A DNA stretch of 64,000 nt from JAAFHB01 sp963675995 (GTDB lineage: Bacteria > Bacteroidota > Bacteroidia > Bacteroidales > Prolixibacteraceae). Shown here in pieces: positions 25,689 to 33,589 of the stretch. Location of the stretch: assembly GCA_963675995.2 (NCBI GenBank), contig CAXXIY010000002.1:2981138-3045137 (forward strand), written 5' to 3'. Position numbers and translations under genes: made by a program. The notes under the pieces are model-generated. The model was not told where the DNA came from. It made no database searches and worked only from the letters and a program-made list of their open reading frames with translations. The first letter of the stretch is position 1. Every line of letters starts with the position of its first letter.

Positions 25689-26738
25689 ATGGATGAACAA
25701 ACACCTAAAATACCTCGTCGGATACGATATAAAGGGACACACCCAAAATCCTTTAAAGACAAATACAAGGAACTGTCGCCCGAACAGTATGCCCATGATA
25801 TTGCAAAGGTGATGCAGCAGGGACGTACCCCGGCAGGGATGCACCGTTCGATTTGTGTAAATGAAATTCTGGAGTTTCTGCAAATTGTACCTGGACAAAC
25901 CGGACTGGATGCCACCCTTGGTTATGGAGGTCATAGCCTGGAGATGCTAAAATGTCTGGTTCCGGGCGGAAAACTCTATGCGACCGATGTAGACCCCTTT
26001 GAATTACCCAGAACAAGGGATCGTCTGGCTTCGTTTGGGTATGGACCCGAGGTTCTTATTGTCAGAAAAATGAATTTTTCTCAAATCAATCTGATCACTG
26101 AAGAGTCAGGTCCCTTGAATTTTGTATTGGCAGATCTTGGGGTTTCATCCATGCAAATAGATAATCCCGAGCGGGGATTTTCATTTAAGGTGGATGGTCC
26201 TTTAGACCTGAGACTTAATCCCAAAACAGGCAAACCGGCAGCTGCTCTTTTAAAAACCTATTCACAGGATGAATTAGAAGGGCTGTTCCTCGAAAATGCT
26301 GATGAACCCTATCATAAGCAGATCGCTAAAACCATAATAACTGAAATAAGGAAAGGGAGAGACATTTCAACAACAACTCAGCTAAAAGAGCTAATTTCAG
26401 AGGCGCTGGAAATTTTGCCGGTTCAAAATCGGAAAGAGGAGATTAAGAAATCGTGTCAACGATGTTTTCAGGCCTTGCGGATTGATGTGAATGATGAATT
26501 CGGAGCATTGGAGGAATTCCTCGAAAAGCTTCCCGATGCGCTCGCTCCGGGGGGGAGGGTGGCCATTCTCTCATTTCACTCCGGAGAAGACCGGCGCGTA
26601 AAAAAATCTTTTCAACGGTTATTTCGGGAAGGTGTCTACAGTGAAGTGGCTCCCGATCCGGTTCGCCCCACTATCGAAGAGTGCAACACAAATCCCCGCG
26701 CACGCTCGGCAAAGCTAAGGTGGGCAATAAAAGCTTAA
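25689..26738 (+). CDS. RsmH (MraW)-like methyltransferase, non-dcw paralogue
   Basis: A 349-residue class I methyltransferase of the RsmH family, which N4-methylates C1402 of 16S rRNA. Motifs: DATLGYGGHSLEML (SAM), VLADLGVSSMQIDNPERGFSF, QALRIDVNDEFGALEEFL and AILSFHSGEDRRVKKSF. Unlike standard RsmH (about 300 residues, first in the mraZ-mraW-fts cluster), it has an N-terminal extension of about 50 residues (RRIRYKGTHPKSFKDKYKEL) and no division genes nearby. It probably belongs to a second RsmH-like subfamily. Whether its target is C1402 is unclear. Confidence 0.85.
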   Translation: MDEQTPKIPRRIRYKGTHPKSFKDKYKELSPEQYAHDIAKVMQQGRTPAGMHRSICVNEILEFLQIVPGQTGLDATLGYGGHSLEMLKCLVPGGKLYATDVDPFELPRTRDRLASFGYGPEVLIVRKMNFSQINLITEESGPLNFVLADLGVSSMQIDNPERGFSFKVDGPLDLRLNPKTGKPAAALLKTYSQDELEGLFLENADEPYHKQIAKTIITEIRKGRDISTTTQLKELISEALEILPVQNRKEEIKKSCQRCFQALRIDVNDEFGALEEFLEKLPDALAPGGRVAILSFHSGEDRRVKKSFQRLFREGVYSEVAPDPVRPTIEECNTNPRARSAKLRWAIKA

Positions 26739-26848
26739 ATTAATTTGAACGTTAATTGGACTACGAAGTTTGTCATTAAATTCAAATTAATGTTACTGGA
26801 AAGCTTAAATTTTAAATAGACTATTATCATTATAACTACCTATATACT

Positions 26849-28840
26849 ATGAAAATAAGAAATACAATTCTATTTTTATATATTTTTCTTCAGTGGTCAC
26901 TCTGCAGCTCAGCAAATCCATCAGATAAAATGGAGTGGTGGAAGGAGGCCAGATTTGGCATGTTTATCCACTGGGGTTTGTATAGTATTCCTGCAGGAGA
27001 ATGGAATAACAAGCAAACCAAAATTGGCGAGACAACCGAGTGGATCCAATGCTATATGAAAATACCCGTGGCTGATTATAAATCCCTGGTAACCAAATTT
27101 AATCCCACCCGTTTTAATGCCGATGAATTTGTGCTGTTAGCTAAAGAGGCCGGAATGAAATACATTGTACAGACCTCAAAGCATCACGAAGGTTTTGCCA
27201 TGTTTAAATCTTCCGATCCGTTTAATGTTGTGGATGCTGCCCCATACAAAAAAGATATTGTAAAGGCGATGGCCGAAGCTTGTAAAAAATATGGGATGCA
27301 CTTTGGGTTGTATTATTCACAGGCTCAGGACTGGAATCACCCTGGTGGTTCAGCCTGTAGCGGACACTGGGATCCGGCACAGGAGGGGAGCTTTGACAAA
27401 TACCTCGATGATGTGGCTGTTCCCCAGATCAATGAAATCCTGTCAACTTATAATCCTGAAATTCTTTGGTGGGATACCCCTTGTGAAATGACAAAGGAGC
27501 GTGCAGCCAAATTCGCACCGATACTTGCCAAATATCCCAGGTTAATCGTTAACAACCGTCTCTGCGAAGGGATAGCCGGCGATCTGGAAACTCCGGAACA
27601 ATTCATCCCTGCAACAGGTTTTCCGGGTAAAAACTGGGAATCGTGCATGACGATGAATACTACCTGGGGATATGGTGCCAACGATCATAACTGGAAAAGT
27701 ACTGAAACGCTGGTGCGGAACCTCATCGACATAGCCTCGAAAGGTGGAAATTACCTTTTAAACGTCGGACCAACCTCTCAGGGTCTTATTCCAGATCCAT
27801 CGATCAAACGATTGAAAGAGGTTGGTGCATGGATGAAAACCAATGGAGAAGCCATTTATGGCACGTCATCAAGTCCTTTTAAAAAGTTGGATTGGGGACG
27901 GTGTACCGTTAAAAAGGTGAATGGAAAGAACCTGATCTACCTTCATGTTTTCGATTTCCCAAAAGATGGAATACTTCGCGTACCAGGCCTGGCCAGCCAA
28001 GTGAAGGAAGCCTGGACCTTGAAAAACAGGAAGAATAAACTTCATTTTGAAAATGGTGGAAACTATCTGAATATTGATGTCTCAAAAGTTGTAAAAGATA
28101 ATTTTGCGACAGTTCTGGTTCTGGAAACAAGCGATGAGGTGGTGGTTTACAATGGTCCTGAAATTGAAACTGAATATTCTGTTTTTATTGATCAGGCAAC
28201 CTTCAAAATCACTTCCAATATTCCAAATTGTGTTATACGTTTTACGATCGATGGATCTATTCCGACCTGGGAATCGAGGGTCGCAACCGGAATAAATACA
28301 GTAAAAGCAACCACCTCACTGGTGATTAAAGCCCTTTGCTTTATCAATGGGAAAGGTATCAGTGGTCTTTCCGAAATGAATATAACAAAGGAAGAACCCA
28401 TTCCAGCCGTAACCGTGCTAAACACTAAGCCCGGATTGCAATACCGCTATTTCGAAGGTATTTGGGGCCAACTACCCGATTTTTCAAGCCTTAAACCCGC
28501 AATAAAAGGGATTGCGCCAAATATTGATCTCTCCATGAGAAAAAGAGATAACGACTTTGGAATGATCTTCTCAGGATATCTCCAGGTTCCCGAAACCGGC
28601 GTTTATCAATTTTCTCTCACTTCAAATGATGGGTCTAAAATGACCATTTCGGGAAAAACCCTTTTTAATGATGGACTTCATGCAATGGATGAAAAATCGA
28701 TGGATATTTCTTTAGCAAAAGGATTACATCCTATTGAAATTGAATATTTTCAGGCCGGAGGTGGTAACGGGTTAAAACTGGAATGGAAAACGAATGGGAA
28801 GAATCGTACGATCATCGATAAATCCTGTTTATCAAATTGA
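26849..28840 (+). CDS. Exported GH29 alpha-L-fucosidase with PA14 domain
   Basis: A 663-residue secreted glycosidase: signal peptide (1-22), GH29 TIM barrel (about 25-350) with WWKEARFGMFIHWGLYSIP and the nucleophile Asp209 in ILWWDTPCE. A beta-domain follows (to about 440), then a chitobiase/FN3-like segment (about 445-520, RFTIDGSIPTWESR). The C-terminal PA14 domain (about 525-660) contains FSGYLQVPETGVYQFSLTSNDGSKM and GGGNGLKLEWK. PA14 domains often bind carbohydrates. It removes terminal fucose from glycans such as host, plant or algal polysaccharides. No SusC/D pair is adjacent. Confidence 0.92.
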   Translation: MKIRNTILFLYIFLQWSLCSSANPSDKMEWWKEARFGMFIHWGLYSIPAGEWNNKQTKIGETTEWIQCYMKIPVADYKSLVTKFNPTRFNADEFVLLAKEAGMKYIVQTSKHHEGFAMFKSSDPFNVVDAAPYKKDIVKAMAEACKKYGMHFGLYYSQAQDWNHPGGSACSGHWDPAQEGSFDKYLDDVAVPQINEILSTYNPEILWWDTPCEMTKERAAKFAPILAKYPRLIVNNRLCEGIAGDLETPEQFIPATGFPGKNWESCMTMNTTWGYGANDHNWKSTETLVRNLIDIASKGGNYLLNVGPTSQGLIPDPSIKRLKEVGAWMKTNGEAIYGTSSSPFKKLDWGRCTVKKVNGKNLIYLHVFDFPKDGILRVPGLASQVKEAWTLKNRKNKLHFENGGNYLNIDVSKVVKDNFATVLVLETSDEVVVYNGPEIETEYSVFIDQATFKITSNIPNCVIRFTIDGSIPTWESRVATGINTVKATTSLVIKALCFINGKGISGLSEMNITKEEPIPAVTVLNTKPGLQYRYFEGIWGQLPDFSSLKPAIKGIAPNIDLSMRKRDNDFGMIFSGYLQVPETGVYQFSLTSNDGSKMTISGKTLFNDGLHAMDEKSMDISLAKGLHPIEIEYFQAGGGNGLKLEWKTNGKNRTIIDKSCLSN

Positions 28841-28995
28841 TAGATTGATCAATAAATTAAATTTTTATTCATTTGCCAGCTGAATTATCAGAGATAAAGG
28901 CCTTATCAACTGCGTGTATAACCTGATTTAACCCTTTGCGTTATACCAGATCAATCTGCACTCCGGCTATTTGTATTTTGTCAAAATAAAATTAG

Positions 28996-29003
28996 TAAAT
29001 TTG
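28996..29003 (+). promoter_or_regulatory. -7 promoter box upstream of the eutBC-like fusion
   Basis: TAAATTTG matches TAnnTTTG. A TTTG at 28970-28973 is a possible -33 element. The ATG at 29098 is 94 bases downstream, leaving a fairly long leader in which I saw no obvious structure. Confidence 0.5.
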
Positions 29004-29097
29004 AGGTGATATTTCCCAATGGTGTCAGGTAAGATGGTTAAATATACTCCTGGGGAATTTCCCGCGAACCAAAAGCAACGACTAAAATAGATAAATT

Positions 29098-31419
29098 ATG
29101 AATCCCATTACACGTAAAAGATTTATCATCCAGACCGGGCTTCTGGGTGCTTCATTTATGATATTCAATGGATTTGATTTATTAAGCAGGAATGAACCAA
29201 TCCTATCCTCCGAAGGAGCCACTATAGGGCTTCCATTGAAAGGTGAGGATATTTTCTCCTATATAAACAGAGTGAAGGGGAAAATGGACCTGACACTTTA
29301 CCGGCAGATTATTGGGGCTGCCAATGAATTTAAAGAGGGTGACCGGACCGTTGGGGTGGCTGCAAGTTCAGAATCATCACGTCGCAATGCCAGGAACCTG
29401 CTCTCCAATACCAAAATTGGAGCATTGATTCAAAACGCACTTTTCGAGGACGGTATTTGGGCTCTGATTCAAAAGACTACTGTTCAAAACCAGGCTGTCC
29501 GGAACTGGACGATGGGCGAATTGAAGAGTTTTATATTGAATAAGAATGAGAAAGAGATTAAGGCGATCATGTTCAGTCTGCCAAGCGATATAATTGCCTG
29601 CCTTGTAAAGTTGATGACCAACGAGGAATTAATCCGGATTGGGCAGAAAGTATTCAATACTTTGCCCAACAGTAAAATTGGGAGCAAGGGTTATCTGAGT
29701 GCACGGATACAGCCCAACTCGCCAACCGACGATACCGAGGACATCGTATGGCAGGTTTTCGACGCATGGTCTTATGGCGTAGGTGATCTGGTCTTAGGTA
29801 CAAATCCGGTATCCAGTGAACCGGACTCGGTTGGAACGATAGAAAAGGCACTTTTTGACGTTATCGCAACTTTTGGTCTGCAGAATAAAATACCCAACTC
29901 GGTTCTTGCACATATCGATATCCAATCCAAAGTAGAAGAAAAGCAGCCGGGGACAACCGGAATCTGGTTTCAGAGCCTGGCAGGCACGGTAGAGGCCAAC
30001 AAAACCTTTGATATTACAATAGAAAAGATGTTCGGCCATGCGGCCAAACGGAAAGGTCAATTTGGGATCTATGCCGAAACGGGTCAGGGTGCCGATTTCA
30101 CCAACGGACATGGGGAAGGGTTCGACATGGTTATCCATGAATCCCGAAAGTATGGTTTCCTGCGTGCTCTGAAGGCTAAAATGTCGGAGTCAAAAGCTCC
30201 TGAACAGGCTCCTTGGGTATTTGTCAACGATGTAGCCGGGTTTATTGGTCCTGAAGTTTTTAGAACCAAAGAGCAATTGGTGCGGTGCTGCCTCGAAGAT
30301 ACTGTAATGGGAAAACTACACGGACTTACGATAGGACTCGATATTTGTTCAACCCTCCATATGGATGTAACCTTAGATGATCTAAACTGGTGTATTGAGC
30401 AGGTAATGCCTGCAAATCCAGCCTATCTGATGGCTTTGCCCACCAAAAATGATCCTATGCTTAGCTACCTTACCACCGCTTTCAACAACCACGTGAAAAT
30501 TCGGAAGCAATTTGGCTATAAGGTGAATGATGCAATGTGGAATTTCTTTAAAAAGCTGGAGATCATTGATGAACACGACAAGCCAACCGCCCATTTTGGG
30601 GACCCTACATGGGTGTATTATAAATATCGCCTGGCTAAAAAGGATACAAGAAGTCAAAAGGTTATTTATGAAGAGGGACAAAAGTGCCTAAGCAGGATCA
30701 GACAAAGGGGGGTACCCATAGCTGAAGGATACGGAAAGAACATTTGGGATTTAAAGCCCGAACTGGACCAGGAAATCCATCAGTTGTACGAGGATGCGAA
30801 AGTGAGCTTATGGACGGAAATGAGTCCCTCCTTTGTGGCTACCATTCCCGCTTCTGTTGCCATCAAAACAAAATCAATTGATCGTAAAGATTATGTATAT
30901 CATCCCAGTTCGGGTGAACAATTAAACCCCCAGGCGATAAAGTCGTTGGAAAATATGCGTCAAAAATGGGGTAATCAGGTGCCTGATGTGCAAATTATTA
31001 TTTCTGATGGACTTAACGCCAGAGCATTAATGGATGAGGGTCATTTGGCGCCATTTCTAAATGGATTAAAAAAATCATTACAGGAAAAACATTATCATGT
31101 TGGCAAAGATAATATTGTAATTACCTCAGGAAGAGTCAGGGCAGGTTATCAGTGTGGTGAAGTGCTTTTTGGCCGACCAGATAATTCAACCAAAGGCAAA
31201 GGTATAATTCATATTATCGGTGAACGTCCCGGATCGATGCATCACAATTTTTCGGCATATTTAACGGCAGCATCCTCAGGGACCTGGAATAAAAAAGGGG
31301 TAGTCGATCACAACATTTCTGCAGTGGTATCGGGAATTTCTGACACTTCCCTGAAACCGGATCAGGCAGTTAAGGAAACAATAAACATTTTTGATCGCTT
31401 ATTTTCAAATTCGAAGTAA
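29098..31419 (+). CDS. Fused EutB-EutC ethanolamine ammonia-lyase with hydrophobic N-terminus
   Basis: A 773-residue chain joining both subunits of the adenosylcobalamin-dependent lyase that converts ethanolamine to acetaldehyde and ammonia. The EutB part (about 50-500) has ARIQPNSPTDD (Arg203, Gln205), GTNP, the catalytic-site Glu327 in YAETGQGAD and Asp415 in GLDICST, so its substrate-site residues look intact. The EutC part (about 520-770) has IISDGLNARAL and IIGERPGSMHHNFSAYLT. The two E. coli subunits total about 750 residues. The first 30 residues, TRKRFIIQTGLLGASFMIF, look like a Tat-type or anchor sequence, odd for a cobalamin enzyme. No other eut gene is present. Confidence 0.88.
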   Translation: MNPITRKRFIIQTGLLGASFMIFNGFDLLSRNEPILSSEGATIGLPLKGEDIFSYINRVKGKMDLTLYRQIIGAANEFKEGDRTVGVAASSESSRRNARNLLSNTKIGALIQNALFEDGIWALIQKTTVQNQAVRNWTMGELKSFILNKNEKEIKAIMFSLPSDIIACLVKLMTNEELIRIGQKVFNTLPNSKIGSKGYLSARIQPNSPTDDTEDIVWQVFDAWSYGVGDLVLGTNPVSSEPDSVGTIEKALFDVIATFGLQNKIPNSVLAHIDIQSKVEEKQPGTTGIWFQSLAGTVEANKTFDITIEKMFGHAAKRKGQFGIYAETGQGADFTNGHGEGFDMVIHESRKYGFLRALKAKMSESKAPEQAPWVFVNDVAGFIGPEVFRTKEQLVRCCLEDTVMGKLHGLTIGLDICSTLHMDVTLDDLNWCIEQVMPANPAYLMALPTKNDPMLSYLTTAFNNHVKIRKQFGYKVNDAMWNFFKKLEIIDEHDKPTAHFGDPTWVYYKYRLAKKDTRSQKVIYEEGQKCLSRIRQRGVPIAEGYGKNIWDLKPELDQEIHQLYEDAKVSLWTEMSPSFVATIPASVAIKTKSIDRKDYVYHPSSGEQLNPQAIKSLENMRQKWGNQVPDVQIIISDGLNARALMDEGHLAPFLNGLKKSLQEKHYHVGKDNIVITSGRVRAGYQCGEVLFGRPDNSTKGKGIIHIIGERPGSMHHNFSAYLTAASSGTWNKKGVVDHNISAVVSGISDTSLKPDQAVKETINIFDRLFSNSK

Positions 31420-31633
31420 GTTCTTCTGTTTATATTATATTCTTAAAGTTCTCAGATCAAGTCATACTTTCCCCAAATAATTCGTGACCCACACGAAGAA
31501 AATATCCCTATATCCAATTTTATTTTCGTCCAACGGTTGAACCACCTACAACTTTCAATTAATTTCAAAATGAGAAAATAGAAAATAATGATGGCTTTTA
31601 TGTATTTTCGTTGACAAATGAATAGATTCAAAA

Positions 31634-32866
31634 ATGGACCATATTGGATTGTATCTGCCGAACACCGTTAATAAAGAGTCGATAATTGATGGCATCCTCT
31701 CGAATAATTACCTGTCACAATACATTAATCTGTCAGGGTTGCATGGTGAGTTGTATTCCATTATCACGATTAACAGGATCATTGATGAAGAGCTTCGGCA
31801 CGACCGGTTTCCCATTTTTACCAGGGAGAATCCCAGCTTGCTTAGTATGTCAGCGGGGCAGCAACGAAAGGCACTTCTTTCTTATATTATCGCACTAAAA
31901 CCGCAATATATTTTATTGGATGATTTATACAGCAGTGTTGATCTTGAAACCCGGCAATTTGTTATCGATAATTTAAATCTGCTGGCCAATTCAACACTTC
32001 TGATTCAATTGTTCTACCGGAAACAGGATGTATTGGATTGTGTCCGGACCGTTTTCTCGGTGGATGGTCAAAACAGAATTATTTCAAAACAATCATTAGA
32101 GCAGTTTGTAAATTCGCATGAAACAATACCTCCCATTCAAAATATAACACTTCCGAATCTGTTTGTGGAAACGAATCCAACAATTAATCCACTAATTCAA
32201 CTTAATTCCGTTTCGGCGAATTATGGAGATAAGAAGGTGTTAAAGGGTATTTGCTGGACGATTCAGTCGGGTGAATTCTGGCAACTAAAAGGGCCGAACG
32301 GATCGGGAAAAAGCACGCTGCTTTCGATGATAATTGGCGATAACCCCAGGGGATTTGGAGAAGATATGATCCTCTTCGGTAAGAAAAAAGGGTCAGGTGA
32401 AACGATTTGGGATATCAAAAAACAAATAGGATATTTTACCCCCTCCATGACATTGCAATTTACTCATGAAGATTCGGTGGAAAACATGATTATATCGGGA
32501 CTGGTTGATTCGGTGGGTCTTTATACAAAACCTACCGATCTGCAGCGCGACATAGCCCATGCATGGTTACAGGTTCTGGGACCTTCGTTTAAAAATAAAA
32601 AATTTAACGCTCTGACTTTTGGGCAGCAACGTATATTACTCGTTGTAAGAGCTATGGTAAAACACCCGCCGCTTCTGATTCTTGATGAGCCGACTGTAGG
32701 TCTCGACGATGAAAATACCCGTCTGTTTATTAATTTAATTGTCGCTATTGCCTCTCAACATAAAGTGGCCATTATTTATGTTTCACACCGGGCTGAACCC
32801 GAATTAAACCCTGAAAGAATATTTGAATTGAGGCCATCATCAGAAGGTTCAACAGGGCATTTCTGA
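31634..32866 (+). CDS. ModF-like ABC ATPase with a degenerate first half
   Basis: A 410-residue protein with two ABC ATPase modules. The second (about 190-405) is complete: Walker A GPNGSGKST (about 220-228), signature LTFGQQRILL, Walker B LLILDEPTVGLDD. The first (1-165) has a signature-like MSAGQQRKALL and Walker B YILLDDLYSSVD but no Walker A, because the N-terminal beta-sheet region is missing. A TGA five codons upstream shows that this is the true N-terminus. It resembles ModF/PhrA-type soluble ATPases, with no membrane partner adjacent. Substrate or role unknown. Confidence 0.85.
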   Translation: MDHIGLYLPNTVNKESIIDGILSNNYLSQYINLSGLHGELYSIITINRIIDEELRHDRFPIFTRENPSLLSMSAGQQRKALLSYIIALKPQYILLDDLYSSVDLETRQFVIDNLNLLANSTLLIQLFYRKQDVLDCVRTVFSVDGQNRIISKQSLEQFVNSHETIPPIQNITLPNLFVETNPTINPLIQLNSVSANYGDKKVLKGICWTIQSGEFWQLKGPNGSGKSTLLSMIIGDNPRGFGEDMILFGKKKGSGETIWDIKKQIGYFTPSMTLQFTHEDSVENMIISGLVDSVGLYTKPTDLQRDIAHAWLQVLGPSFKNKKFNALTFGQQRILLVVRAMVKHPPLLILDEPTVGLDDENTRLFINLIVAIASQHKVAIIYVSHRAEPELNPERIFELRPSSEGSTGHF

Positions 32867-32884
32867 TCTTTAAATATTTAGAAT

Positions 32885-33577
32885 ATGAGATATTCTAGTG
32901 TAATTTTAGGGAGTTTCCTGTTTATTACTGATGTGATGTATTGCTGTTGTAGCTGTGGCGCTGAAAAAAGAACAAAAGCGGACAAAACAGATTCTCCGAA
33001 TTCAATCGAAGGAAAGCAAAAAGGTGAGATATCACAGAACCCAAAAAATAAGGATTATATTATTGATATACGGGATTTTAAAAGATATGAAATTGTTAAA
33101 ATCGGTACTCAGATCTGGTTTGCAGAAAATCTGGCTTACAAACCGTTAGCGGGCAATTTCTGGGCTTACGATGACAACAACTGTAACATTGCCAGTTATG
33201 GATATTTGTACAACTATGAAACAGCAAAGAATTGTTGTCCAACAGGATGGCATTTACCCGGTAATGAAGAGTGGCTTACACTGATTAATTTCTTCGGAGG
33301 TAAGAGTATAGCCGGCGGCAGTCTGAAAGCCATCAATGGGTGGAACAGTCCCAATACTGGTGCTACAATTAGCAGTGGGTTTAATGCCTTACCCGGAGGT
33401 AATCGTTCTGTTGGCGGAACGTTTTATCACATTGGTAATCATGCTCTTTTATGGTCAGGTACTAAAAAGAGCATCCTGAGTGTCTGGAGAATTCGGCTCA
33501 ACTGCGACAATGCATCAGTCGGACTTGATGCCTGCGGCCATAATACCGGGTTAAGTGTAAGATGTATTAAAGACTGA
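32885..33577 (+). CDS. FISUMP-domain surface protein
   Basis: A 230-residue exported protein with a hydrophobic N-terminus ending in a Cys-rich stretch (about 20-25), possibly lipidated, and a lysine-rich linker. Residues about 70-228 form a FISUMP (Fibrobacter succinogenes major paralogous) domain: GTQIWFAENLAYK, YGYLYNYETAKNCCPTGWHLPGNEEW and the end LSVRCIKD are characteristic. These domains occur on surface proteins, with unknown function. It lies 18 bp after the ModF-like gene and 12 bp before the MG/plug-domain gene. Confidence 0.85.
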   Translation: MRYSSVILGSFLFITDVMYCCCSCGAEKRTKADKTDSPNSIEGKQKGEISQNPKNKDYIIDIRDFKRYEIVKIGTQIWFAENLAYKPLAGNFWAYDDNNCNIASYGYLYNYETAKNCCPTGWHLPGNEEWLTLINFFGGKSIAGGSLKAINGWNSPNTGATISSGFNALPGGNRSVGGTFYHIGNHALLWSGTKKSILSVWRIRLNCDNASVGLDACGHNTGLSVRCIKD

Positions 33578-33589
33578 AAATTCAATGAT

